Assembly: GCA_026708585.1 (NCBI GenBank)
Contig: JAPOUQ010000013.1
Location: forward strand, 1-64,000
From: Gammaproteobacteria bacterium
GTDB lineage: Bacteria > Pseudomonadota > Gammaproteobacteria > Arenicellales > Poriferihabitantaceae
DNA: 64,000 bases
Direction of reading: 5' to 3'
The first letter of the stretch is position 1; each line of letters begins with the position of its first letter. Made by a program: the position numbers and the translations under genes. This document shows positions 1 through 8,735 of this stretch, piece after piece. The notes beneath the pieces were generated by a model. That model had not been told where the DNA came from and ran no database searches. It was given only the letters and a program-made list of their open reading frames with translations.

Positions 1-132
1 CCAAAATCAGTGAATTGTTTATTTCGGATAATAGGTCGTAACAACAAATTCTAGCATCTCTCTGATTTTTGGAAAGACCCAAAATTTTCTTGCATTTTTT
101 AGGGCAAGAATGCTGAAAAATGATGACAGGTC

Positions 133-1563
133 GTGTTCATTTCGGTATGCTTTAGGCATAACCAAATCGCTTATTCAGTCGTGAACGAACAAGTCCATCT
201 CGTCCCCCAACCTCCTGTACAACGAACAGCGAAAATTCCTCCAAATTCAATTGAAGCAGAGGAGTCATTACTAGGTAGTCTATTGTTGGACCACCAAAAA
301 TGGGATGATGTCAATTCTATAGTCACAGTTGAAGATTTTTACCATATAAAACATCAAACCATCTTCAATGCGATGATCGAACTGGTGAATACTAACAACC
401 CTGTAGATGTTGTGACAGTCTCAGAAAAACTCACTGATCAAGAAAATTTCCAAAAACAGGGAGGGATAGCCTATCTTTCTAGATTGGCTGAGAATACACC
501 TGGAGTCGCGAATTTACTCACCTATGCCAAGATTGTTCGGGATAATTCAATTTTACGTGCTCTGATTAATGGCTCAAACCAGATCCTAGAACATGCGTAT
601 CATCCAGATGGTGAGTCTACCGAGAATGTACTGAATAAGGCCGAAAAATTGATTCTGAAAATTTCCGAACGTCACGATAGCCGTCGAAAAGAATTCAGAT
701 CTATAGGGCATTTGGTACCGGATGTAATAAACCGGATCGAGGAACTGCAACAGTCTTCAACCGGTATTACCGGAATACCCACTGGTTTTATAGAAATTGA
801 CCGATTAACGAGCGGTTTACAAAGGGGAGATTTGATCGTTGTAGCTGGACGTCCATCTATGGGTAAAACCTCATTAGCCTTGAATATTGCTGAATATGTA
901 GGAGTGAAACAAACTCAACCCGTCGGTATATTTAGTCTAGAGATGTCAGGCCAACAACTAACAATGCGATTATTGTCCTCATTAAGCGGAGTTGATTCGA
1001 ATCGGATTCGAACAGGAAGGCTCGATGATGCAGACTGGCCTCGGATCAACATTGCAGTTGAGACACTTCAGTCAGTGCCGATAGTTGTTGATGAGTCAAG
1101 TGGCCTCAACGTAAATGAATTACGATCGAGAAGTCGAATGATGCAATCAAATTATGGCAAAATGGGGTTACTTGTAGTGGACTATCTGCAACTTATGCAC
1201 GGAGTTGAGAATGTGGATAATCGAGCAACTGAAATTTCTGGGATAACACGGAATATAAAATTACTGGCTCAAGAGTTGGATGTTCCGATTGTAGTTTTAT
1301 CACAATTGAACAGATCAATCGAAACAAGAACAGAAAAGAGACCGAAGCTCTCTGATCTTCGAGAATCAGGAGCGATTGAACAGGATGCCGATGTCATCAT
1401 GTTCATTCACAGGGATGAAGTGAATGATCCTGGTTCAGATGGCAAAGGTACGGGTGAGATCATCATCGGTAAACAGCGAAATGGCCCCATCGATTCGGTC
1501 AAGCTAACGTATAAATCGAATCTTACCCGTTTTCAGAACTATGCTCCGGATGATTCCTTTTGA
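133..1563 (+). CDS. dnaB: Replicative DNA helicase DnaB
   Basis: Hexameric 5'-3' helicase that unwinds the replication fork and recruits primase. The N-terminal DnaB domain begins at the PPNSIEAEESLLG block (about residues 36-48). A linker follows, then the RecA-like C-terminal domain with Walker A GRPSMGKTS from residue 239 and Walker B LLVVDYLQLM. Length (476 aa) is normal for the family. The start is uncertain: this frame opens with GTG at 133 (AGG four bases upstream), but the first 16 residues look unlike DnaB leaders and a second in-frame GTG lies at 181. alr follows 40 bp downstream, the same order as in many gammaproteobacteria. No intein is visible in the Walker region. Confidence 0.97.
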   Translation: MFISVCFRHNQIAYSVVNEQVHLVPQPPVQRTAKIPPNSIEAEESLLGSLLLDHQKWDDVNSIVTVEDFYHIKHQTIFNAMIELVNTNNPVDVVTVSEKLTDQENFQKQGGIAYLSRLAENTPGVANLLTYAKIVRDNSILRALINGSNQILEHAYHPDGESTENVLNKAEKLILKISERHDSRRKEFRSIGHLVPDVINRIEELQQSSTGITGIPTGFIEIDRLTSGLQRGDLIVVAGRPSMGKTSLALNIAEYVGVKQTQPVGIFSLEMSGQQLTMRLLSSLSGVDSNRIRTGRLDDADWPRINIAVETLQSVPIVVDESSGLNVNELRSRSRMMQSNYGKMGLLVVDYLQLMHGVENVDNRATEISGITRNIKLLAQELDVPIVVLSQLNRSIETRTEKRPKLSDLRESGAIEQDADVIMFIHRDEVNDPGSDGKGTGEIIIGKQRNGPIDSVKLTYKSNLTRFQNYAPDDSF

Positions 1564-1603
1564 TTCGGCTTTTTGACTCTCAAGCGAATCACTTACTGCA
1601 TGT

Positions 1604-2698
1604 TTGTTTAATGTGAATACTGATTGGAAAACCTGTGCTCTGATAAATCTATCTGCACTAAGAGACAACATCAATACCATTCGCAGATTGACACCAAAAT
1701 CCAAGCTTATCGCCGTAGTAAAGGCCAATGCATACGGACATGATATGGAAATCATTGTTCAAGACTTGAAAACCCAGGTCGATGGATTTGCCGTGGCGAC
1801 TATTGAAGAAGGACTTTTCTTGCGAAAAATAGATAGCAAGTCGCCCTTGCTGATCCTGTCCGGTTTATGCTTGCCATCACAACTTAGGCAATGTGCTAGC
1901 AGTCGGTTAGAGCCAGTTATTCATTCCTTCCATCAGGTTAAGTGGATAGACGATTATTCCGGTAAGCCTATCGATATCTGGTTGAAGTGTAATACTGGAA
2001 TGAATCGTCTTGGTATGGATCACTATGAATTTGGACAGGCTTTTCGAACGCTTGAACGTAGTCCTCATATTGCAAGTATCAGGCTAATATCACACTTCGC
2101 GATTGCTGAAGACTGGAAAAATGACTTTACCAATGAACAGATTCAAAAATTTATCCAGATTACGACCGGTTTTGAAAGAGAGAGGAGTCTTGCCAATTCT
2201 GCTGGAATTATGTGTTGGCCAGATTCACACTTTGAGTGGGTTCGTCCAGGTATCATGTTATATGGAATTTCTCCGTTAGACCAGAATAATACAGGTTGCG
2301 GTCTAAGGCCTGTCATGAAACTACAAGCAAGAGTGATTTCATTTCAAAGGCTGAAACAGGGCGACACCATCGGTTATGGAAGAACCTATACTGCACCAAA
2401 GTCGATGAAAATTGCTAATCTGGGAATTGGTTATGGTGATGGTTTTTTTCGGATGATGCATGATTCAGCTTATGTTGTGATTCATAAACAAAAAGCCCCC
2501 ATTGTGGGTAGGATATCGATGGATTCGATGACTGTGGATGTTAGTAATATTGAAAATGTCCAAACTGGAGATTGGGCGGTTCTTTGGGGAGAATGGCCCT
2601 CGGTCAATGAGGTTGCGACTTGGGCAGGTACAAATACATATGAGATCGTATGCAAACTGAGCACTCGGGTACCAAGAAAAATAGAATATGATGCATGA
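1604..2698 (+). CDS. alr: Alanine racemase
   Basis: PLP-dependent interconversion of L- and D-alanine, supplying D-Ala for peptidoglycan. The PLP lysine is K40 in AVVKANAYGHD, close to the N terminus as expected. The C-terminal beta domain carries RPGIMLYGISP, GYGRTYTA and GIGYGDGF, including the conserved catalytic-tyrosine region. 364 aa is the usual length. The listed start is TTG at 1604; an in-frame GTG at 1613 is a close alternative, and the ATG at 1600 is out of frame. It follows dnaB on the same strand and is probably cotranscribed with it. Confidence 0.95.
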   Translation: MFNVNTDWKTCALINLSALRDNINTIRRLTPKSKLIAVVKANAYGHDMEIIVQDLKTQVDGFAVATIEEGLFLRKIDSKSPLLILSGLCLPSQLRQCASSRLEPVIHSFHQVKWIDDYSGKPIDIWLKCNTGMNRLGMDHYEFGQAFRTLERSPHIASIRLISHFAIAEDWKNDFTNEQIQKFIQITTGFERERSLANSAGIMCWPDSHFEWVRPGIMLYGISPLDQNNTGCGLRPVMKLQARVISFQRLKQGDTIGYGRTYTAPKSMKIANLGIGYGDGFFRMMHDSAYVVIHKQKAPIVGRISMDSMTVDVSNIENVQTGDWAVLWGEWPSVNEVATWAGTNTYEIVCKLSTRVPRKIEYDA

Positions 2699-2841
2699 TC
2701 TTCCCGATGGGATAGTCAATAGTGTGTTTATGCTATTTCCTTGTGAATTCAATTTAGTTTCGAAGTACCGCACAAGAGTTTCAGATATACTTATTACTTA
2801 TACTCCTTCCATCTATATTCTTCTTCAAAGGTTTAACACAA

Positions 2842-3564
2842 ATGCATTTTTATAAAACATTACCAATTATTACTGTATCACTTGCTTCAGCTTTGATATG
2901 TACCTCCGTACAATCGCAAGATCAACCTAATCTGGATGATGAAAATAAACAATTTTCTTATGTTGTTGGATATCAGATAGGGCAGAGTATTTTGGCTCAA
3001 ATTCAGACCATGCCGGACCTTGATATGGCCCTCTTCCTCGAAGCGGTTGAAAGTTCATTGAAAGGGGAAGATCCAGCAATGAGCGAGCAAGAAATGGTCG
3101 ATGTAATGGTTGCAAGACAACAGCAAATTCAGGAGGAAATGATACAGAAAGCTCAAGAAAATGCTGCTAAAAGTCTCGCATATCTTGAAGAAAATAAGTC
3201 CAGAGAAGGAGTTTCTGTCACAGAATCTGGAGTTCAGTATCAAATCATTGAAGCAGGCGATCCATTAGAACCTTCTCCGACCCTTGAAGATACAGTGATT
3301 GTTCACTACGAGGGAAAATTAATTGATGGTACAGTGTTTGATAGTAGTCGTACTCGGGATAATCCGGCTCGTTTTTCATTAACCGGTATTATCCCCGGAT
3401 GGAGTGAAGTCTTGCAGTTAATGCGTCCTGGAGATATTTGGAAGGTCGCATTGCCACCTGAGATGGCATATGGAGAAACAGGAATTGAGAACGTAATTGG
3501 TCCAAATCAGGCGCTCATTTTCGAGATTGAACTACTAGAGGTAGTAAAGTCATCAAATTTATAA
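2842..3564 (+). CDS. Exported FKBP-type peptidyl-prolyl isomerase (Mip/FklB-like)
   Basis: Periplasmic or outer-membrane-associated prolyl isomerase that assists folding of exported proteins. An N-terminal signal peptide (hydrophobic run, cleavage near SVQSQ, about residues 9-26) precedes a helical dimerisation segment starting FSYVVGYQIGQS. A coiled, Gln/Glu-rich linker comes next, then the FKBP domain from about residue 140 (VIVHYEGKLIDGTVFDSS, GWSEVLQLMRPGD, LPPEMAYGE). This is the Mip/FkpA/FklB architecture at 240 aa. I cannot tell which named member it is. Confidence 0.92.
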   Translation: MHFYKTLPIITVSLASALICTSVQSQDQPNLDDENKQFSYVVGYQIGQSILAQIQTMPDLDMALFLEAVESSLKGEDPAMSEQEMVDVMVARQQQIQEEMIQKAQENAAKSLAYLEENKSREGVSVTESGVQYQIIEAGDPLEPSPTLEDTVIVHYEGKLIDGTVFDSSRTRDNPARFSLTGIIPGWSEVLQLMRPGDIWKVALPPEMAYGETGIENVIGPNQALIFEIELLEVVKSSNL

Positions 3565-3660
3565 AATTGCTTATAATGAGCAGTCCGATTGTTATTTTAT
3601 TCAGTCAATATTCATGCTCATTGATTATGATTTTGACTAATATAGTCAGTATCAGTTTTC

Positions 3661-4206
3661 ATGATGAATTTAAATCAATTTAATCCCAAGCAGACCGTGC
3701 GCCCGATCTTTGCATCTATTGTTTTCTTGTTTTGGTCTACAGGCGCCATTGCTCAGTCATCAGCAATCATTGCGGAGGCACGTGTAATCGGATCCGAACC
3801 CATTTATCAAGCGGTTCAGGTTAGTAATCCTACCCAAGAGTGTTGGCAGGAACCAGTTCAGGTCAAGTCCGAAGAATACTCAAGTACCCCAGCTATTCTC
3901 GGTGCTATCATCGGAGGTAGTGTTGGTAATGAATTTGGTTCTGGAAAAAGTAGGGATGCTGCAACACTCGCTGGTGTAGTTCTTGGCGGTTCCATTGGTC
4001 ATGACATTGAAAAAAAGAACCAGAAATCCAACAGTCGTACAGTTTATGAGCAACGTTGCCGAACAGTAAATAATGTCTCGACAGAACAGCGGTTTCAGGG
4101 TTATAACGTAACCTATGAATACAATGGTCAGATATTCACAGGTCGAACCCAGAATCATCCCGGTCAGACCATCAGGGTGAGTGTAAGTGTAGTGCCAGTT
4201 AATTGA
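3661..4206 (+). CDS. Glycine-zipper 2TM envelope protein (17-kDa-antigen-like)
   Basis: Small exported envelope protein. A signal-type hydrophobic segment (about residues 15-31, ending ATGAIAQS) is followed by a glycine-zipper pair around residues 78-115 (ILGAIIGGSVGNEFGSG, then LAGVVLGGSIGHDIE), the motif of Rickettsia 17-kDa-antigen and YmgG-like families. The C-terminal part (VTYEYNGQIFTGRTQNHPG) matches the small beta module seen at the end of such proteins. No lipobox cysteine is evident at the cleavage region, so it may not be a lipoprotein. Its exact role is unknown; these proteins are generally linked to envelope integrity. Confidence 0.8.
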   Translation: MMNLNQFNPKQTVRPIFASIVFLFWSTGAIAQSSAIIAEARVIGSEPIYQAVQVSNPTQECWQEPVQVKSEEYSSTPAILGAIIGGSVGNEFGSGKSRDAATLAGVVLGGSIGHDIEKKNQKSNSRTVYEQRCRTVNNVSTEQRFQGYNVTYEYNGQIFTGRTQNHPGQTIRVSVSVVPVN

Positions 4207-4245
4207 GCAAATTTTGCAAATGAATTTGCTTGCTGAGATTCGCCA

Positions 4246-4575
4246 ATGTTTAAAAAAGCGACTATTCTGTTGTTTGTATTATTGATAATACTGGGTGCTG
4301 TATTTCGAGTTAGTGCTCAACAAGTTCAATCGACGAATGCCCAAACTGAGAGTATTAACAATATTCAGAATCAAGGTTTTACCCATGCCAGCATTCATGA
4401 TATTGTGCGAGATATTCAACAATATGAAGCGTGGACGATACTCCAGTATTTTGACAAGGAGGATGACAATACCGGAGTTCGGTATTATCGCTTCAAACTG
4501 CAAAGATATGATGGCAAACTGGTCATTATTGATGTTGATCCAATGGAACCTGATCTAAGAGAACTCTCTCGATGA
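4246..4575 (+). CDS. Exported PepSY-domain protein
   Basis: A 109-aa protein with an N-terminal signal peptide or anchor (LLFVLLIILGAVF, cleavage near SAQQ) and one PepSY-like module: IHDIVRDIQQYEAWTIL followed by RYYRFKLQRYDGKLVIIDVDP. Stand-alone PepSY proteins often sit beside envelope-sensing two-component genes. Here the stop codon overlaps the response-regulator ATG by 4 bp, so the two are translationally coupled. That suggests a periplasmic accessory to the sensor downstream, which is inference. Confidence 0.8.
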   Translation: MFKKATILLFVLLIILGAVFRVSAQQVQSTNAQTESINNIQNQGFTHASIHDIVRDIQQYEAWTILQYFDKEDDNTGVRYYRFKLQRYDGKLVIIDVDPMEPDLRELSR

Positions 4576-5249
4576 GAATATTACTTGTCGAAGATGAAAA
4601 AGACTTAGGTTTGCAATTAACTGCAAAGCTTGAAGAATGCGGTTATCTGGTTGATACCGCAACGGATGGGGAAGAAGGGCTTTTTTTTGGACTGGAGTAT
4701 TCGATAGATTTTGCAATCATTGATCTTGGTCTTCCCAAATTAAATGGGATTGAATTAATCCAGAAATTACGCTCAAGCGGGAAAAACTATCCTATCCTTA
4801 TTCTCACCGGACGTTCGCATTGGCGACAAAAAGTTGAAGGCTTGGAATCCGGTGCTGATGATTATCTAACCAAACCGTTTTATTTTGAGGAACTTAAGGC
4901 TCGCATTGATGCACATGTTCGACGTGCTTCTGGACATAGTAGTTCAATCCTCAATAATGGTGCCATTGCTCTGGATACCATCACGCAAGACGTATTCGTC
5001 GAAGGTCAGAAAATGGATTTAACTGCATATGAATTTGTTCTTTTACAACATATGATGTTGAACATCGGAAAGGTTATGACAAAAATGGAATTTGCTGATC
5101 AACTCTATCGAGGTGATGATGACCCAGATAGCAATGTTATCGAAGTGTTGGTAGGAAGACTCCGGGCAAAGCTGGATCCCGAAAACCGTGAACGGTTTAT
5201 TCGAACTTTGCGAGGACGTGGCTACCAACTCATTCAGAATCCGGCCTGA
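4572..5249 (+). CDS. Response regulator, OmpR/PhoP family
   Basis: DNA-binding response regulator. The receiver domain has acidic residues E7/D8, the phospho-acceptor D51 in AIIDLGLP and the conserved lysine in DDYLTKPF. The C-terminal winged helix (about residues 125-223) ends in NVIEVLVGRLRAKLD and TLRGRGYQL, typical of PhoP/QseB/OmpR proteins. 225 aa is the normal length. It is coupled to the PepSY gene upstream and followed by its probable partner kinase. The kinase H-box is most like PhoQ, so a PhoP-like cation or envelope-stress role is plausible but unproven. Confidence 0.93.
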   Translation: MRILLVEDEKDLGLQLTAKLEECGYLVDTATDGEEGLFFGLEYSIDFAIIDLGLPKLNGIELIQKLRSSGKNYPILILTGRSHWRQKVEGLESGADDYLTKPFYFEELKARIDAHVRRASGHSSSILNNGAIALDTITQDVFVEGQKMDLTAYEFVLLQHMMLNIGKVMTKMEFADQLYRGDDDPDSNVIEVLVGRLRAKLDPENRERFIRTLRGRGYQLIQNPA

Positions 5250-5265
5250 ATGAGAGCAACCAGCA

Positions 5266-5280
5266 AGGACTAGAAGTCCT
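5266..5280 (+). repeat. Perfect 6-bp inverted repeat between regulator and kinase genes
   Basis: AGGACT (5266-5271), spacer AGA, AGTCCT (5275-5280). It lies eight bases before the TTG start of the histidine kinase and includes the purine-rich stretch that would serve as its ribosome binding site (AAGGA). Folding could lower kinase translation relative to the regulator. The structure is read directly; the function is inferred. Confidence 0.4.
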
Positions 5281-5288
5281 CCTCATCT

Positions 5289-6644
5289 TTGAAACAAACA
5301 TCTCTCAGAGTTAGACTGCTGAGCGCTTTTGCGTTGATTCTGTTGCTTATCTTAGGCGGTACGATTTGGGTACTTGATCGCAATTTTATATCCAGTTCAT
5401 CGGCATCTGTGGCGAGTGAGATGCAGGCCAATCTCCATGCCTTAATGTTCGCCTTGGAAAACCCTAGAGGTCGTGGTATGTACATCAGCCGATTCGCAGA
5501 GCCACGTTTGTTTCGAGAAGATTCTGGTTTGTTTGCTTTTATTCTGGATGGCTGGAACCGCGAAATATGGCGATCGATGTCCGCCTCCGAGTTCAATCTC
5601 ACAGAATATCTACCCAAAAAGACAAGTATGAAGGTTGATGTAATTCGATCAGGGGATAATCTTGATAGTTCATTTATTGCAAGTTTGACAGTTGGGTGGA
5701 TTCGGTTCGGAATCAGCCAGGACATTACTTTGGTTCTAGTCGACGATGCGAGCGAGCATGTTGAACGGATCTATGATTTTCGATGGACATTGTTTAAGAC
5801 GCTTGGATTGACAGGTCTGGTGTTGCTGTTGGTTCAAGTAGTTAGTCTGTTTTGGGGTTTGAGTCCATTGCGTCAGGTTAGTCGAGAACTTGATCAAATC
5901 GAACATGCACATCAGGAAAAAATCATGGGTCAATATCCAGACGAGATTGCTCAGTTGAGTACTCGTATCAATCTGTTTATTGAAAATGAGAGAAAAAACC
6001 TGACACGTTATCGCAATGCACTAGCAGACCTTGCACATAGTTTGAAAACGCCCCTTGCTGAGATTATCATCATGGTCGGTAGCAAGGAATCACCAGATCA
6101 AAATAGACTGGAAGAATTAACCCATGATATGAATAGTATTGTTGAATATCAATTGAAACGTGCATCTTCATCCGAGTTTTCGGTAATACACAAGGCAGTT
6201 GAAGTTGAAAAAATACTGCGTCGTTTGGAGCAATCTCTTTGCAAAATTTATGCTGATAGAGGTCTGGACATTCAGTTTGAACTTGAACAAGGTGTTGAAT
6301 TTTATGGTGATGAGGGTGATCTATTTGAGTTGCTCGGGAACGTTCTTGAGAACGCTTTTAAATGGGCCAATCGGGTGATTCTGTGCCGAACATCATCAAT
6401 TCGAAAATCGAATGTCGTACACGAAGGTTTGATCATTGAAATTCATGACGATGGACCAGGAATAAATCCAAATGATCGTGAAGATATTCTAAAAAGAGGC
6501 GTACGGTTGGATGAACGTGCATCCGGTCAGGGAATTGGTTTGTCTTTAGTTAATGAAATTGTAGAGCGTTACTCCGGAACTCTGGATATTTCTTCAAGTT
6601 CTTTGGGGGGTGTATTGCTTACGATAAAGTTCCCAGCCCAATAA
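5289..6644 (+). CDS. Sensor histidine kinase, PhoQ-like
   Basis: Membrane sensor kinase paired with the regulator upstream. TM1 is at about residues 9-30 and TM2 at about 159-185, flanking a periplasmic domain of about 130 residues. Then come a HAMP-like linker, the phospho-acceptor H250 in DLAHSLKTPL, the N box LLGNVLENAFKWA, the G1 box IHDDGPGI and a G2 box GQGIGLSLVNEIV. DLAHSLKTPL is the form found in PhoQ-type kinases. The start is TTG (MKQTSLRVRLLS), chosen because it precedes TM1 directly. The stop lies 12 bp from the convergent dapD stop. Confidence 0.93.
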   Translation: MKQTSLRVRLLSAFALILLLILGGTIWVLDRNFISSSSASVASEMQANLHALMFALENPRGRGMYISRFAEPRLFREDSGLFAFILDGWNREIWRSMSASEFNLTEYLPKKTSMKVDVIRSGDNLDSSFIASLTVGWIRFGISQDITLVLVDDASEHVERIYDFRWTLFKTLGLTGLVLLLVQVVSLFWGLSPLRQVSRELDQIEHAHQEKIMGQYPDEIAQLSTRINLFIENERKNLTRYRNALADLAHSLKTPLAEIIIMVGSKESPDQNRLEELTHDMNSIVEYQLKRASSSEFSVIHKAVEVEKILRRLEQSLCKIYADRGLDIQFELEQGVEFYGDEGDLFELLGNVLENAFKWANRVILCRTSSIRKSNVVHEGLIIEIHDDGPGINPNDREDILKRGVRLDERASGQGIGLSLVNEIVERYSGTLDISSSSLGGVLLTIKFPAQ

Positions 6645-6656
6645 TTGATTGCAAAA

Positions 6657-7490
6657 TCAGGGTTGGATATTGCGGATAAGGTCATTGATGCCAACTTTAT
6701 TGCGAGTTTTTTCATCAACTTGTTTTACGATGACAGCACAATACAGGCTATGACTCCCATCCTGAGCAGGCAACGATCCAGATACGACAACTGATCCAGG
6801 TGGAATATACCCATAACTTAATTCTTTCGTTGTTCGGTCATAAATTCGAGTACTTTGACCCAGATAGACTCCCATCGAAATAACCGACCCTCTACCTACT
6901 ATCACGCCCTCGACAACTTCACTACGAGCCCCGATAAAACAATTGTCTTCAATGATGGTGGGAGATGCCTGTAAGGGTTCCAATACACCGCCAATACCAA
7001 CCCCGCCCGACAGATGAACGTTTGCACCAATTTGAGCACAACTACCAACGGTCGCCCAGGTGTCAACCATAGTTTTCTCACCCACATAAGCACCAATGTT
7101 CACATAGCTTGGCATCAATACGACATCATTTGCAATATAGGCACCTTTTCTGACCACAGCAGGTGGAACTACGCGATACCCACCGCTAGCAAAGGAATTT
7201 TCATCGAAGTTATTGAATTTGGTTTCAACTTTGTCATAGTATTGAGTTGGATTAGTACCCATAACTCGGTTCTTATCAATTCGAAAAGAGAGAAGTACAG
7301 CCATTTTTAACCACTGGTTTACCTTCCATTTCAAGCCATCAGGCTCTGCAACACGTGCTTGACCACTATCAAGCAATTCAATACTCGTGCGTATAGAATT
7401 TTCAAGTTCAGGAGAAACTGAATTAGGGTTAATGTTCTCACGTTCCTGCCAAGCTTTAGTAATAATATTTTCCAGATCAGATGTGTTCAT
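6657..7490 (-). CDS. dapD: 2,3,4,5-tetrahydropyridine-2,6-dicarboxylate N-succinyltransferase
   Basis: Transfers succinyl from succinyl-CoA to tetrahydrodipicolinate in lysine/meso-diaminopimelate synthesis. After a helical N-terminal domain there is a left-handed beta-helix of hexapeptide repeats (about residues 105-235: [54 protein letters not shown]), with the DapD-type [15 protein letters not shown] segment. 277 aa is close to the usual 274. It is a single gene on the minus strand, convergent with the kinase gene. Confidence 0.96.
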   Translation of the reverse strand: MNTSDLENIITKAWQERENINPNSVSPELENSIRTSIELLDSGQARVAEPDGLKWKVNQWLKMAVLLSFRIDKNRVMGTNPTQYYDKVETKFNNFDENSFASGGYRVVPPAVVRKGAYIANDVVLMPSYVNIGAYVGEKTMVDTWATVGSCAQIGANVHLSGGVGIGGVLEPLQASPTIIEDNCFIGARSEVVEGVIVGRGSVISMGVYLGQSTRIYDRTTKELSYGYIPPGSVVVSGSLPAQDGSHSLYCAVIVKQVDEKTRNKVGINDLIRNIQP

Positions 7491-7904
7491 GATGATTATG
7501 GTTGAGATGAACTTGGATTGTTGGTTAACGAAAAATAAATGATGGACGGATGATGCCCAAGAAACTTCAATTATACGATAATCGGCAGGATGACCCTTTA
7601 TATATGCATATCGAACAATTGGATAAATTGGTCATTATGTGAGACGAAGAAGCGGAAAATATTCATTTTCATGCGACAATCCAAGAATGGACTAATGATT
7701 GTAAACTGCACTATTGAAATGAAGTCGAAGTTTCTCACATGCAAATCAGAGTAGTTGTATGCTTTCAGACTTGAGAGAAATCCTCATAGAGTTGAATAAA
7801 CTTAGATTGTATCGATATGCGAGACTTGAGAATTTCAGTCTAATGTATATCATAATATTTATCAACGTTTGTTTTTCCCAACGTAAAATAATTTATGGAT
7901 GTGG
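7491..7904. other. Non-coding gap between dapD and the bactofilin promoter
   Basis: AT-rich and mostly featureless. It should contain the dapD promoter at its left end. One forward frame from ATG at 7553 reads about 29 codons ([15 protein letters not shown]...), meets TGA at 7640, continues about 24 codons and meets a second TGA. The composition is protein-like, so a decayed short gene is possible, but I recognise no family. Confidence 0.4.
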
Positions 7905-7913
7905 TGATATAAT
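7905..7913 (+). promoter_or_regulatory. Extended -10 promoter for the bactofilin gene, with adjacent palindrome
   Basis: TGaTATAAT matches an extended -10 element exactly, 70 bp before the bactofilin ATG. There is no good -35 at 16-18 bp, as is common for extended -10 promoters. Just downstream, 7927-7939 is a perfect palindrome CGACCT-T-AGGTCG, which would fall in the 5' leader and could be an operator. Confidence 0.45.
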
Positions 7914-7982
7914 CCCAAAATTGACACGACCTTAGGTCGGGTTATTCGCCACGGGTCCCTGTAACAAAAGAGAGAATATTCA

Positions 7983-8627
7983 ATGTCATTATTCAAAAAA
8001 CCAACGGACGACGACAGCACCACACCGGTGATGAGAACACCTGACATGAAAGAAAAGCCCAAAATGAATTTAGAACGAAAATCAGGGGGCAGTACGACAA
8101 AAGAGATTACATCAATTGGTCCGGGCATTTTGTTAACTGGACGACTTGAAATCAGTAGTGATAAACATGATTTGCATATTGATGGCAACTTCAAAGGTGA
8201 AATTCATTCAAATTCTACTGTGATTATTGGTCAGAATGGGTATGTTGAAGGCGATATTTTTGGCTCAAAATTAATTATTTCCGGTCGTTTTACTGGAAAT
8301 GCGGACTTTGAAAGAATCGAATTAATCGCTGGGGGGAATGTTGAGGGAACCTTGGCTGCGGCCGTGTTGACCATTGATGCAGTCAGTTCTTTTCACGGGC
8401 AAAGCATCGCCAAGAGTAAAGGGGCTGAAAGTCCCGATAAGCAACGCCAACCGCAAAAACCACCTGTCGAAACTCAAAAAGCAAAAGCCATTGATCCAGT
8501 CAAGTTGACAACATCACAGATGTCAACTCAACAGGGCTTAAACATCAATAACGACGATGCTAATGCGGTGAAACTTACCACTGGAAAAGAATTCAAATCA
8601 ACATCTGCGCAAGGAAAATCAAGATAG
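7983..8627 (+). CDS. Bactofilin (polymer-forming cytoskeletal protein)
   Basis: A 214-aa bactofilin (DUF583). The central beta-helical domain, about residues 43-140, opens with SIGPGILLTGRLEISSDKHD and runs through IDGNFKGEIHSNSTVIIGQN, VEGDIFGSKLIISG and VEGTLAAAVLTI. The flanking tails are disordered, charged or Q/K-rich, as usual for the family. Bactofilins self-assemble without nucleotide at the membrane and scaffold cell-shape or envelope proteins. A purine-rich RBS (AAAGAGAG) precedes the ATG. It should not be confused with cytochrome-maturation CcmA, although the ccm operon lies next to it. Confidence 0.93.
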   Translation: MSLFKKPTDDDSTTPVMRTPDMKEKPKMNLERKSGGSTTKEITSIGPGILLTGRLEISSDKHDLHIDGNFKGEIHSNSTVIIGQNGYVEGDIFGSKLIISGRFTGNADFERIELIAGGNVEGTLAAAVLTIDAVSSFHGQSIAKSKGAESPDKQRQPQKPPVETQKAKAIDPVKLTTSQMSTQQGLNINNDDANAVKLTTGKEFKSTSAQGKSR

Positions 8628-8735
8628 TTTTCTCTGATCTTGCAAGGTTCGGAACTCGGTTCAATTTCTCGACTTCGTACTCTGTGTATAATAATCGTTC
8701 ACTGAATCTGCTCCGATCGTCAATGTTGGCCTTGA

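Noticed and set aside
7553-7720. Short forward frame with two in-frame TGA codons as a recoded (selenocysteine-type) gene
   Set aside because: No SECIS-like hairpin after the TGAs and no recognisable selenoprotein family; at most a decayed gene.
7983-8627. Assignment of the bactofilin as cytochrome-maturation CcmA
   Set aside because: The protein is a bactofilin beta-helix; the true CcmA ATPase is at 15066-15758. The shared name is a nomenclature overlap.
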